DNA of 64,000 bases from Sipunculus nudus (taxonomy: Eukaryota; Annelida; Sipuncula; Golfingiida; Sipunculidae). The notes under the pieces are model-generated. The model searched no databases and had not been told where the DNA came from. It was given only the letters and a program-made list of their open reading frames with translations. Where the stretch lies: assembly GCA_026874595.1 (NCBI GenBank), contig CM049318.1, positions 10,459,241-10,523,240 of the forward strand. The letters are read 5' to 3'. A program made the position numbers and the translations under genes. Below are positions 46,700 through 58,325 of the stretch, piece after piece; the first letter of the stretch is position 1, and each line of letters begins with the position of its first letter.

Positions 46700-47116
46700 A
46701 TGTACATAAGCGTGTACATTGCAGCACTGCGAGCCGTTTTTAGCACTTTCCGTGGTAGGGGGTTAGAAATGATAGCAGAGGGGTGCTGTGAACGAAAGGT
46801 TTACAGCCGAGTGGTTCGTCTTAGCGCTCGGACATTTTCACCAAGAGAAGTCAGCAGCTGTGACAACTGTAGGGTATATTTGTTACTTAAGAGTGCGCCA
46901 AACACCCTCCACCGTTTTAAGCCAGACCTTTGGCCATCAGGCAGACAGCACAAATCACTGAAAGTGTACACATATCCCTGGCGGCGGACTCAAATCACAC
47001 AGACCAGCGGGCCGGCATTCCTTTCTGTTCCTGTTATTTCAGGCTCAGTCCGCGTCCCCCGGGACGAAACAGATAATAGAGTCACAAATTGTTCCTGTGA
47101 TTTCCAGCGCGTCTAG
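46700..47116 (+). other. 138-codon open frame, unrecognised
   Basis: One of the longest open frames in the window that is not made by a tandem repeat or LTR. The predicted peptide is basic and cysteine-containing (segments such as ERKVYSRVVRLSARTFSPRE and SCDNCRVYLLLKSAPNTLHR) with no signal peptide, membrane segment or domain that I recognise. The DNA here is locally less AT-rich. It could be a chance frame, an exon, or a fragment of a decayed element. I do not call it a gene. Confidence 0.2.
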
Positions 47117-50100
47117 ATAAAAACACAACGATTCTTTGCTCACAGAAGATTACAATAGCGCGTTGATAATGGGAATAAATAGGAACTCCGCTTAGCTTTG
47201 AGACCACTCTGTCAAGCTTTCGGAATAACTTTCCTTTATTGCAAGAAAGGATTGTGAATTGCAGAGTTAATGTCGCTGTTAAGGAACCACAAAGTTTAAA
47301 CTGTTTTTAAAGCTAAACTTTTCTTCGATGGCATCCCATTAACTTTACCGTTATGAGGTGAATGATAAGGCTTGAGTCTAGCTTTACTCTCTTATTTATC
47401 TTCCATCTTACTTTTGCAGAGTGCAGAATGCTGGTTTTAGCTAACTTAATTTCAAAACTTAATTTTCGTGAATGCTAAATCATTTTAACTGGGATAATTA
47501 ATACTGTCACAAGACGTGTTAAACCATAAAACGGGAAAAGGAACATATAGGATGATAATGGGTTAAAGGAAAACTGGCTACTTAACGGTGACATCACGAT
47601 AGATCATAATGTACATATTTCACGCAAAAAGAACAGAACGAGTAGAGAGCTGAATGTTTTTATGTCATTAGCAATAGTTCTGGGTACATGTCTATACTAT
47701 GGTTTCATAAAAAATTAACAACTGATTAGGTCATTTATTAGAATCTCCGAGGCACATTGATGTTTTCCCTTAAGGATTTTCCACTGAATCTTATTTAGGT
47801 TTTTTCGTCCTCATGGTACGCCGTTCAATGAGCGTGACGTCAGAGGCATCCGGGCATTGCGTCGATGGATAAATTGTGTTCTTGGGGCATTTATATCTAA
47901 GTAAATTAGAACTATTGCAAAGATATAACTCTCCCATCAGGCAGCAGCCATCACGAATTCTCTTCCTAATGACTTTTGACGTACCTCGTTCCAAGATTAC
48001 CAATTTCTTACGCTTTATTTGATATTATTTCACTAATATGAAATATTACCGCCCTATAATAAAGTTTCATGTCGATGCCAACACACTTTATTGAATCTTC
48101 AATAACATAATATTTCTTTCGTCAATGTCTCATTTTATTTTACCGTATACATTATGAGGCCTGAGGGTAGCCTTAACTCATTCAAATGTTTTGCTTACTA
48201 TGCTTTTTTATGTTCTCTGATTTTTTTGGATAGCAAGGTCCCAAACCCATCATTATTGTGGGGTTTAAAAAAAAGAAGAATATATCATTTACTATATTGC
48301 TTGATTTTATTCTATTAGAGATAAAGTAGCATTCGGTCAGAAGAGTATGTTAGAACACATTGAGCCCATATTGAATTAGCGAATTTTTATCAGGAATAGA
48401 TTAATGTTATCCTTAATTTGTACGTTAGTGCTTGGGCACTCTTGTATCTTTGATGATAAAATAATGGTATTAATAGGTGTAATTTATTTAAGGTTTATTC
48501 ATAACTCAGAAGAAAAAATCAGTCATTGTTGAAATCATAAGCATCTAGGGTAGGTCCTAAGATTGATATCACAACGGTTTAATAAAGAAATGCGTTGTTT
48601 TATAGAATTGATACACCTACATATGCCGCAAAAAAAGTATTGGACTGTAAAACAATCTTTAAATGCTTTTTTAATGTTGCAAACATCAGGTTCTTCCTAC
48701 GATACATGCATACATGGCTGTGATGATAACTGACGCGTACTACTTGACATTAAAATTTGAATTCAGCAATTGGTCTGTATATAAAATTATATATGTGGCT
48801 TCTATCTGACATGCCAAGTGGTCATAAGAGTGAATAAAGGTGTTTTAAAATCTAAGTTAAAACTTCTTTGGTGAACGAAAGAAAATTACCAGAATAAATG
48901 TCACAGTCAAACTTTGTTCGGAAATAACATTACTGGTTTTGTGTTTGATAAAGTCACAAAAAATAACGTCACCTTTGACTACATTAAAAAGCAACACATA
49001 TGATTAAAAAATAACCTTCGATTATTTGATAACCTCTTAAATATCAATGGCTCTATAACATCTCCTGTTTGTAAAATTATTCTTTTTAAAGTAACTTGTA
49101 TGCATATTTGAAGTTTCATTTTACTACATGCAGTATTTATTTCTGTAATTTCAAAATTACTTCCTACCGAAACACAAACGTCAGATATATCTCTTTATCG
49201 CAACAAGATGCTATCATTCTTAATGAGCAGCCACTCGGGTGACGTCAGGGTTGATTCTAATTAGGCTGCCAGATAGCTGGGCAGCAGAGCAGACTTACTA
49301 TAAACTACTTCCGGTCGAGCTTTAGACATTTTGTATTCGCTCTACCACTCTGCACTGTATTCTTTAATATTTGAAATATGCACCACACAAGATCCAGGTG
49401 ACATGAGAAGCTTTTACAATGACCAGTCTTGATGCTAAGGTTTTAGGGCATGTGTTCCCTATTTGCTTTTTACAGTGGCTTTCCTATTTGCTAATTACAT
49501 AGATGGAACGAGACTCCATGCCCTTTTTGGACGACGATACACCGTTTTGCAAGAAATGACCATTAGGTAGAAAAGTAGACTGGTAAATAAGTAATCCCCA
49601 CGATGCCTTCCACATCATCGATATGGCTTTTGCACAAGGCCCCTTCACAGGCGCCCCCTCTGGACCAAATAGATGCCCAGCTAAGACTTCTACGCCATCA
49701 ACTCTCACGTGACATTGTGTTACGATCAAAGGAAATGTAACAAACCATTTGGTCTTCAATAAATTGTTGTTCACGTGGTCAGTTTCCATTTTATTATGAA
49801 TCAAATATGGGGCATCGAGGAAAACAGTCTCAAATTGCTTTGAATTATGAATGTCTTTGTCATATACATTTGTTATATTGTTTTCCAGCTTAACTAGGGT
49901 TAAGTAAAGTTAGAAATACACTTTAACGACAGACATAATTTTAAGTTTAATGTAAACTTATAGATGGGGCTGTTCTTAGTTTATGTGTGTTCATCTCTGA
50001 CTTAACACGAAGAACCACGGAAGGGGAACATTATATACAGAGAACGGTTTGATTTTATCCTGTTTATGATTATGTGTGGAGATTTAGACACAAGTAAGAG

Positions 50101-52787
50101 CAATTAAGAGCACTTAAGCCCGGTTGGCGCTTTTATAATGTTTTCGTAAATACAATTAGATATTACCTTTTTCGCAGGCACATTGTATAATCGTTTCACT
50201 AAGTCTGTGCAAATTCGTTTCAAAATACGATCGGCAAAAACCTGTGCTTGTTGTATATTAAATAATTAATTCATCGCTAATAAACAAATTCAAATTAATA
50301 AAATTGTTCCCCAAGACAATGTCTTGGTTAAGATTAATCTAAATGATTTTCTGAAGAATCTTGGCAATGAATTTCTTTTGTATTCCAACTTATTGATTCA
50401 ATCACCTTACAATGATTTCCCGAAGAGATTTTTCTTCCGGTGTACTTATTTTAAATCTTTCTTATTGCTTTCTAATTGAGTGCCTGAAATTTACGATGAG
50501 ATCAGTTCATCCTAAGTTATGATAATATAAGCCATGATAAGCACACATAATTGGTTTCTTTGATTTACTGGCAAAACAATGTAAAAATAACATCATTTAA
50601 CGTCATAAATACAGATCAATGCGTTGAAAACTTAGTCACGCACCTGCGCATGCGCAAACTCTACACGTACCAGAAGCCTGTTGCCTTATATTTTCATCAG
50701 TGTTTAGTAACTGTCGGTGTTATTTATTATGGGACATTATTAAGTTAATCAGCGACTGATTGTTATCTGCTCATATAACAAGCGAAGGAGATTACCGAAA
50801 CCTCGTTCCTCAAAGGATTACAACATGCTGGCTTAAATAAATTATCAACCAAAACATGGTCATCCCGAAGTGAATGGCTGTGATGAATATGGTTGGCCCT
50901 GAACGACCACACAAAGTATTTCGTTAAATTGTGCCGATGATGAAGCCAATGATTTATCACAAAAGGAAGCTAATAATATTATATGCATTTAAAACTGATC
51001 CTGACCAGGTGATAAACTGCAAAGCAATTTTCATGTTTGCAATTTGTCATGCATTGACGCAAAGACATGCATTTTTGTTTGAAATACAAATGAACATAAA
51101 CATATAGATTTACTGAATAATTTTCCTAAACAAAATGTGTTTTCTCCCTTCTTTCTACCCTTGTCCTGATCCACATCCGGATAACTTAATTCTTATGATT
51201 TTTTAAATGGTTCTCGATTTTTATGGCTGATGGAAGTCGATATGTACATTACTTGAGTTATTTCTTATATAAAGTTACAGTTGATATGAACATCCAACTG
51301 GTGGATAGGTTGTGGTAGAGACGTTAAAGTTAGAACAATTTTAAATAAAAATTCGTAATAAAATAATAGTGAATGATCATGACTTATTAGCACTGCTTGC
51401 CATATGAAGATAAGGATCCGTAACTTGCCGTTTGACTTTGCTCTTTTCTTTCAAAATCAATTGGTTATAAAACCCACAGAATTCATTGAAATAAAGCAAA
51501 ATTACAAAACCCGAATGAATCTGAATCTAATTGTTTAAATCATGCGACGTTAACACAAAGTCAAAATTAATCCTGGTCGAAATATATATTTCTTGACTTC
51601 CTAGAAAAAGCTTTAAGGAATAGATTAGGAATGTAAAAAAAAGTGATATATTTGATTGGTTTAGGGAACCACAAGAAGATAAGGTGAATAGGAATATTTC
51701 ATTGCAGGAGTTTTCAGGGGCACATTATGCAGTATTTAGCGTTGACAAGGGAACTCAATCCAAATATATTATGCACATGTATACATGGATGCCATTTTTA
51801 TCTGATATAGCCAGCAATTGACCTACCATTTCTGTAGAATTTATGTGATTCTTTGCATGGTGACCTCACTAAGAACTTTACGTGACCTGAAAAGCATATT
51901 TTTGTATAAAGGAGGCAGTATAAAAAGTTCCAGGCCAAAAGTTGCAGGTGAATTCCTCCGACTACTGAGTAAATAATAAAGTCTCACCTGCCTGTTACGT
52001 GATTCGTATGAGACAAATAATCTTAAATATTGCAAGACAGTTTACAATGACTGCGATATAATCAATAGTGCAGCAATTCCAGTTGATTACGTCAGTCAAT
52101 GCGACGTCTACGTCTTCGACCTTTGTGACGTCATTATTGTCTGGTAAACAGCTCTCGCAAGGAAGACCAGTATAGGAGCGTCTATGGGGTTCATTATTAT
52201 AATTAGGTCAAAAGGGCGAGGCATAAGGGCTCTGCCTAGGAAATGTTCTTATAACGTGTCTTTAACGGATATATGAGCTTGTTTATCTACAAAATGTTAA
52301 CACACGGGCCAATGTTGACAAACAGGAAAGCCATGTTATCTAAGGAGACTGCATATATGCAGACGTTTAAACTTCACCTGTTCTAGTTTCAAGATGTCCC
52401 ATGCTGAATTCTAGTTCGTCTAGCGTGCCGCCAGATGTCCGCGTTGAATTTTGTTTGGGTAATTTTGTTATGAACACGTGGGTTTAAACAAAACTAACAG
52501 CCTGTGTGCGTGGGATCGGCGTTTTCTAACCATTTTTTAAAGATAATGTTTAGTTAATATAGACATCAGATATCGGAAAAGGCCCTTTAAATTTAGTTAC
52601 ACGTTACGATGTCTGTATTATTTTTAGCTCCTTGTATATAAATCCTGGAATCCCGAATGTCCTGGAAAAAAATGACAGAAATATTATTCTTATCTATCGT
52701 ATTACTTGCATCCTTATTCAATAATCAGCGTCACCTATAATCCATGGACCTGTCCTTTAAAAATTATTGTAAAAACCTCTCCGGTTG

Positions 52788-52789
<2 letters not shown>
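47117..52789. other. Long AT-rich stretch, nothing recognised
   Basis: No gene, array or element end recognised. The longest frame (minus 49484-49804, 106 codons) has no familiar motif. Single-copy intergenic or intronic DNA is the default reading. Confidence 0.4.

Positions 52790-52829
<40 letters not shown>
52790..52829. repeat. (CT)n microsatellite
   Basis: About 20 uninterrupted CT units. Confidence 0.97.
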
Positions 52830-52832
<3 letters not shown>

Positions 52833-53657
52833 GCAAATATTCCAACCGTGTATATTTATATAGCGGTAGCAAACGCCAAAATTAAAGAGAGAGAACTGAC
52901 ACGTTTTCTTAATATAATTTCAACTCAAAAACAGCTTCAATGTGGCACCAAATGGGATCTGACAGATAAGACAGAAATGCATATATATATTTGTATTTTC
53001 TTATGTTACTTCTTACTATTTAATGTTATATATTTAAGAGATGGAGTGGATTTTCCTTTGATAAATATGTAGCATGATAGAGCTGAAAGCACATTTTCTT
53101 TTTACCTGATCTAATTTCTGTATCAATAAAATATTTGTTATATTATTATTGTCTACAGCGCCCGAAGAAAACCTACTTTAATTATAAGCGTGTTTATATA
53201 TCATTTTGTTTATACAGCTAAAGTCATAAAATGCACAATACATGTATCACTTAACGACTTTAAACACAAACTTAACAACGCTCAACAAACTGAATGTTAT
53301 AGCCCATTTTCACAAAAGTCATCACTTGTTAATTAAGCAATAGAAAAGAAACTTATTCTCCTGACAATTGTAAACAAAACATTTTGATAAATTTCTACAA
53401 AACCTGAAGAACTAGAAATATGTATATACTCTCTTTCCTTATTTGTCATATCGCTTAGTTAAAAGATACCACCTCTACTTTGATTATCCCTAATTAAGTC
53501 AATATTTATACTCAGTATAAGTCTGGTAAATCAAACACCTGGCATTACAGTGTATAGATAAAAAATGGAAATGTAAAAGAAATATACTCACACAATATAT
53601 CGATTATAGAGTAGAGTAATATTTGGTGATAATGATTATGAATAAACCTTATTGTAT
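52830..53657. other. AT-rich spacer before LTR copy 3
   Basis: No gene or repeat recognised. Confidence 0.4.
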
Positions 53658-53944
53658 TGTTATAGGTGCTCTTTTTATTGTGTGACACGGGCGTAGCTCG
53701 TGTTGTGACACCCTCGCCGGGCCGTTTGTTACATTCGCAGTTTAATCCGTACTTGTTGTACTCTCGTTGTTGTGCTAGCCTTGGACTCTCTCGCCTGGTC
53801 GTGAGTCACGTGTGGACCCTGGTATGTAGATACACACACGGCGCTGTTCTTCTGGATGATTCCTGTGACGCGTGCTTACCGTGTATAGTGTATTATTCTT
53901 CGAATGTTCTAGAGATAGAAGCTTGTCGGCTTGAGGTGAAAAGG

Positions 53945-53954
53945 TATATAAAGG
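53945..53954 (+). promoter_or_regulatory. LTR TATA box, copy 3
   Basis: TATATAAAGG lies upstream of the conserved TGTTTTAGAGCCGAG block, equivalent to 9751-9760 in copy 1. Role as RNA polymerase II core promoter is inferred. Confidence 0.6.
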
Positions 53955-54296
53955 AGTTGTGTTTTAGAGCCGAGGGGGAGAGCAGAGAAGATTTCCAGCG
54001 GACGCAGAAGCGTGTGTCAGTTTCTGGGACCTTATCCGACGTGTGCGACAATTATAGATTTTCTTCAGAGTTTCTCCTGGATGTTGTGCATTTAGACTAG
54101 AGATTACTTTCTGGATTGTTACAAGAGCTTAACTGTCATTCTCCGAGAGTATACATTTAAAGAACTTATCGTTGTGACGGTGTTGGTATCCAGGTACTTT
54201 ATTTTCCTGCGTGATTGTATTGAATTGTTGTTATACCGCTGTTTTACTGCATAATTTTATTGATTTAGTGTATTGTAATGTTAGGGTTGTTTTAAG

Positions 54297-54302
54297 AATA
54301 AA
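54297..54302 (+). terminator. LTR polyadenylation signal, copy 3
   Basis: AATAAA at the position conserved across all three LTR copies. Confidence 0.6.
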
Positions 54303-54465
54303 TTATGGTTATCTGTTAACAAAAAAGCACTGACTTCTTTATTCATTCCCCTAGACATTTCACGCTGCCTAGTGTTACAGAATCTGATTTTTTTAATTTC
54401 CATTACAAAATTTGTGTTCATCACGCATACGTGATCTGTTTATATTAGGTTCCGTAATATAAACT

Positions 54466-54483
54466 TGGGGGCTCGTCCGGGAT
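54466..54483 (+). promoter_or_regulatory. tRNA-Pro-type primer-binding site
   Basis: TGGGGGCTCGTCCGGGAT is the complement of the 3' end of tRNA-Pro, including its CCA, and is the same 18 bases known as the primer-binding site of tRNA-Pro-primed retroelements. It lies 6 bases after the LTR end, as expected. The complement continues as TCGAACCC, completing the T-arm, which goes beyond the usual 18-base limit set by the modified A58 of the tRNA. Confidence 0.85.
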
Positions 54484-54545
54484 TCGAACCCATGTCGGTG
54501 GCGAGCAAGTCATACGTACCAACCGTTTCGCTAGCAAAGCAAGCT
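54466..54545 (-). repeat. tRNA-like sequence (pol III type A/B box) in cassette, copy 3
   Basis: On the minus strand, GCTAGCGAAACGGTTGGTAC (A-box/D-arm-like) precedes GGGTTCGAATCCCGG (B-box/T-arm) and ACGAGCCCCCA. No matching 5' acceptor half was found, and the anticodon region is not clean. It is tRNA-derived but not a functional tRNA gene. The same layout occurs at 61096-61170. Confidence 0.65.
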
Positions 54546-54594
54546 TCACTAGCGAGACAGTTCGGTCCGGTTTTATGTCACCCCGTAACAGTAT

Positions 54595-54845
54595 GCGCTC
54601 ACTAAAGAGCGCATGTCATGTATTTTAAATGGTCTTTTGTTTGGTTAATTGATAAAATATATTTGGAAACATTGCATGTATATTTAAGATTATCACTGAA
54701 CTAGAATACTGGTAGTCGACAAGCAACTACGTGTATCCGCCGAAACCAGAGTGGGACTGGTGAAGGGAGGCATGGATTGAGTGGCAAGGGGAAATAGAGA
54801 GAGGTGTGTTGCATAATAGCATGGATGTCTGCAGTGAATGTAGGT
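54595..54845. other. Spacer, nothing recognised
   Basis: No recognised gene or repeat between the LTR element and the dispersed repeat that follows. Confidence 0.4.
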
Positions 54846-55320
54846 GGTGCCACCTGTCATAAAATCAAAAAAGCTATCCAGGATAAATACACATGCAAAA
54901 TTTCAGGTGGATAAGTCCATTCACTGCAGAGATATGAGTGATTTTATCCCAAAAAATTAAATAGATGGACATTGTGCAAAAATGGTTGAAGGTGGCGCCA
55001 CCATTTTTAATGAATGTTATAAAGCTATCCAAGGGATACATTTGTGCAAAATTTGCTTCCTGATTGGTCAAACGAGTCCGAAGATATGTGCGTTAAGATG
55101 TGAAAACAGACGCATAGATGGACGCACTGGAGAGAGGAAAGGTAAGAGGTCAATGAAAAATATTTTGGCACCAGTTCACATGTGACCCGATAATCGTGTA
55201 AAGTTTCGGAAAAATCTGTCAAGTGGTCTCAGAGGTCTCTTCCGGAAACGAACGCGGCGGCGGCGGCGGCGAAACCCGGTCAAAAATATAGTATCCGCAA
55301 AACTTTGTTTTGGCGGATAC
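54846..55320 (+). repeat. Dispersed repeat with internal duplication, CGG run and terminal hairpin
   Basis: Two related halves follow each other: GTGGTGCCACC ... AAAGCTATCCAGGATAAATA ... GCAAAATTTCAGG, then GTGGCGCCACC ... AAAGCTATCCAAGGGATACA ... GTGCAAAATTTGC. A CGGCGGCGGCGG run (about 55252-55271) precedes a terminal inverted pair GTATCCGCAAAAC/GTTTTGGCGGATAC (55291-55320), a 13-bp stem with one bulge. Layout resembles a retroelement 3' tail, but no coding part is attached. Confidence 0.6.
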
Positions 55321-56330
55321 AAATATGAATACATTTATGGAACTATGGACCTCAGGCCTTATATTTTCTGAATAAAAAATAAAACATTTAGTCAGTCAGT
55401 CATTAAGCCAAACCCAGTAAAAAAGGGAGGCTTACAGTGGTTGATGAGTTTATGTTGATATTCATAATAACGTAAACATTTTATTTGTTATGGGTTCATA
55501 ACTGAAATGAGATTTCAGTTATGGGGATCCTCTTATGGAAAAGCGTAGCAGGGGTATATTGGGATATTTGCAAAATAAACAGAGAAAATGGAGGCAATTT
55601 AGCAAATTTCTTACGAATAATGGCTAATAAACTGTTCTGGAGTAAAAATAAATTATGTAGAAGTGCCCTTATAAGGAAATTGTTAAGATTTTAACTCCTG
55701 TGGTTTTTTTTAGCCTGCCATGCGGTCATGTTTATCTTTTGTCACATGACCCTGTCCTTGACCTTATTGATATGAGAAAAGTTGTCCTCTGATTATTGTT
55801 CCAAATAAATTATAGTAAATATTGTTTCCATAACTTCGATAGGCAAATTTGTTAAAACCTTAAATGATATAGCAATAAACTTATAAAGGACTTATTGAAG
55901 CCATATATTATCATTTACTCATAAGTATTATTCATAAAATAAGATTTTTTTAATAGATTTATTAGCAATAAATTACTCTGGTACACCAGAGGTCAGGTCA
56001 CAGGTCAGGTCATGGGTGACAAGAGTTCATGCCTCAGCACCATGGCTGTGTCAGTGATGGTCTTCTGCTCTTCTCTTCATGATAAAATGCTGTTATATCA
56101 TATATAACATAAACAGGAGACTCCACATGTATGGAAACTGATATATAAAGGATATATAGATAGAGTGAACATAGTTTAAGCTGCATCTTATTCTTAATTA
56201 CTCTTTTATTCTTTCCTTCTGATACATCAGAAGGACCGCTACGATATTTCGTAAGAACATACTCAAGGCTGAGTATGGAGCCCGGGTCACCTGGTGTGTA
56301 ATTCTCAGCCTTGCACCAAGGCAAACATTT
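55321..56330. other. AT-rich stretch, nothing recognised
   Basis: No gene or repeat boundary recognised; the minus frame 56034-56324 has no familiar motif. Confidence 0.4.
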
Positions 56331-56350
56331 TATGGAGGTCGACCTCCATA
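56331..56350. repeat. 20-bp perfect palindrome
   Basis: TATGGAGGTCGACCTCCATA equals its own reverse complement across all 20 bases. It directly precedes the dispersed repeat at 56358. Confidence 0.97.
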
Positions 56351-56357
56351 GTTCACT

Positions 56358-56550
56358 CCGAGTGCAAAACTATCGATTGATTTTTTTTCTTATATTTTCT
56401 GTTTGCTCCAGATCACCAATAATGCTAATTTTCAAAAACTAAAATTTTGAGAAAATTTTCTAGGTCACAGATTCGCACATTTTAACTACTGTTTGCCCTT
56501 GTCCCAAGGTCAAACACTGCATAGCCGATCCCCCATTATCGCTCAGTGGT
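56358..56550 (+). repeat. Dispersed repeat, copy 1 of a pair
   Basis: It begins CCGAGTGCAAAACTATCGAT and ends CCGATCCCCCATTATCGC. The start, T-rich next segment and end all match 58132-58325 in order, with a diverged middle. Confidence 0.65.
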
Positions 56551-57072
56551 AGGTAACGGGGGGGGTCGGGCAAACCAGTGCCGCTTGGCGGTTGCTTACA
56601 TTCAGTTAGTGTCATTTTCATTTTAATGTCATTTAAAAAAACTGAGAATGAGTATTACCAATCTCACGACAAGCATGATTATAAAGTCCATATAGTATAT
56701 ACCATATGGTATCAGAGCAATACCATTACAAATATTCTTTGATTTATTTTAAGTTGTGGATTGAATTTAGTTTAAATTCAAAGTATCAAAACATTTTGAA
56801 GATTGCACGTCAGAGTCTCGGGCCATCAAGGCTGAAGGTCTCTTTATGTATCACACATGGTTATTTTAGGGTAAAACAAAAACGTTAAATTGTCCATTAA
56901 TCATACTTTTGACGGAGCAATATTTGCTCAGAAGCCCATGGCCCCATATACAAGCATCTTATATTTTCCTTTTTATTATTTCAGTTATCTTTGAACAGAT
57001 TTCAAATATTTATGTTTAAAATTTCACTCTCAGTGATAATTCTCGCTGCAATGTTCGCAGTCGCTGAGTCCA

Positions 57073-57693
57073 GTTGTTACGACCCATAATGTAATAGCCG
57101 ACCAATATTGTAAAACGGCCCATATTGAAACAAAAACGTCCTATATTGTAATAACCATTACCTGCCCATATTGTTATAAAAACGAGCCATATTGTAATAA
57201 TCAAACCCTACCCATATTGTAATTAAAACGAAAATAGGAAAAACGGCCCATATTCTAATAACACATGTTTAAGCTCAAGAATGAATCCCAAATGTAACAG
57301 GCGAAATGCCGTTTGAAAAAACCTTTTTGGTTCCTCATTAGTATAACAGATGCAGTCTATATGGAAATCCAGTGCTTCTCTTATTTGTATGTTAACTTAA
57401 ATATTCGCTTTGCAAGAAGACAACATTTATGTTATCCAAGTAAATTTGACATAAATTTAATCATAATCTTCTAAACTTTATTTTTTATAATATTGGCCTT
57501 TTTTGCCCCGTAACCCCACCATGCGGATTACAGCAAAGGTGAGAAAAAGTTATTACAATGTTAGTCATTTATTATAACAGTATTAGCCATCATTATAATA
57601 TTGGCCAATTTTACTACAAAATTGGCCATTTTTACTAGAATATTAGCCATTACTACAATGTGGGATGGTTATTACAATATGGGTCGTAACAAC
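57073..57693. mobile_element. Foldback-like element with tandem-repeat inverted arms
   Basis: The left arm (57073-57262) is a run of about seven to eight degenerate ~20-25-bp units around GGCCCATATTGTAATAAC. The right arm (57549-57693) carries the same units in reverse complement (ATTACAATATGGGTCG). The outermost 20 bases, GTTGTTACGACCCATAATGT on the left and the inverted equivalent on the right, differ at one position in the shared part. About 285 bp lie between the arms. Long terminal inverted repeats built of short tandem units define foldback-type elements. No target duplication was found and no coding region is present. Confidence 0.65.
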
Positions 57694-57708
57694 GACCGAT
57701 ATTGTAAT
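57671..57708. repeat. Cruciform-capable inverted repeat at the junction of two arrays
   Basis: ATTACAATATGGGTCGT, a four-base loop (AACA), then ACGACCGATATTGTAAT: a 17-bp stem with one mismatch. It joins the right arm of the first foldback-like unit to the left arm of the next. Confidence 0.85.
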
Positions 57709-58131
57709 AACCGTCCCATATTAAAATAACGGCCAATATTGTTATAAAAAGGACCCATACTGTTATAGTTTCCAAGGTACCAATATTGTAATGAAACTGG
57801 CCATAATTGTTCATTTTTAGTCTGTTAACAGTTTTAGCGCACCTGACTTTGACTTATTCTCCGATCTACTGAACAAAGACAGATATATGCATCTTAAGAT
57901 TATTCTAAGTAAAACGGATGGATTGCCCTTGATTTTGGTATATGCATAATTATCTTGAAGAACGTGAACTGCTTCCTTTTTTATCTTAACACGCTTCTAC
58001 TTTTATTTTTGAGAACAACATATAACAGTTCTCCTTAATTTCATTTCGTAGGGAGGGGACGCTTCTGGGGTTGATTGGTTTATTTCTATATCAATGTTTG
58101 GGGCTACATGATTTGTAGGACTTTCTTAGGT

Positions 58132-58325
58132 CTTCCGAGTGCAAAACCACCGATTATTTTTCTTTCTCTCTTTCTTCTGCCCTTGTGTGTTAGAGCTCCA
58201 ATATGACTGTTTTTGTTCACCTACAATATTAGTCACGGGAGACAGATTTGCATCTGATATTTATTTTTTGACCTTGACCTTATTTCAAAGCTCGTTTACT
58301 ATATCCGATCACCCATTATGATCCG
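58132..58325 (+). repeat. Dispersed repeat, copy 2 of a pair
   Basis: It starts CCGAGTGCAAAACCACCGAT and ends TCCGATCACCCATTATGATCC, parallel to 56358-56550. Confidence 0.65.

Larger units (their letters stand above)
53658..54590 (+). mobile_element. LTR plus tRNA-derived cassette, flanked by 4-bp target duplication (copy 3)
   Basis: The LTR part (53658-54459) begins TGTTATAGGTGCTC and ends GGTTCCGTAATA, one base off the GTAACA end of copy 2. Instead of ending there, the element continues through an 18-base tRNA-Pro primer-binding-type match (54466-54483), then sequence resembling the rest of a tRNA in antisense, and finishes CACCCCGTAACA at 54590. GTAT precedes it (53654-53657) and follows the second GTAACA (54591-54594), so the whole 933 bp behaves as one integrated unit. 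The LTR has a TATA box and AATAAA signal. The 144-codon frame at 53666-54100 spans the U3 and TATA region and is not a believable gene. The family looks Gypsy-like, but without pol the assignment stays open. Confidence 0.78.

Noticed and set aside
53666-54100. 144-codon frame in LTR copy 3, with partly parallel frames in copy 1
   Set aside because: It spans the LTR promoter and TATA box, is broken into two frames in copy 1 and not preserved in copy 2. Shared frame follows from shared LTR sequence.
54466-54545. Functional minus-strand tRNA-Pro gene
   Set aside because: Only the 3' half fits. A matching 5' acceptor strand and a clean anticodon arm are missing.
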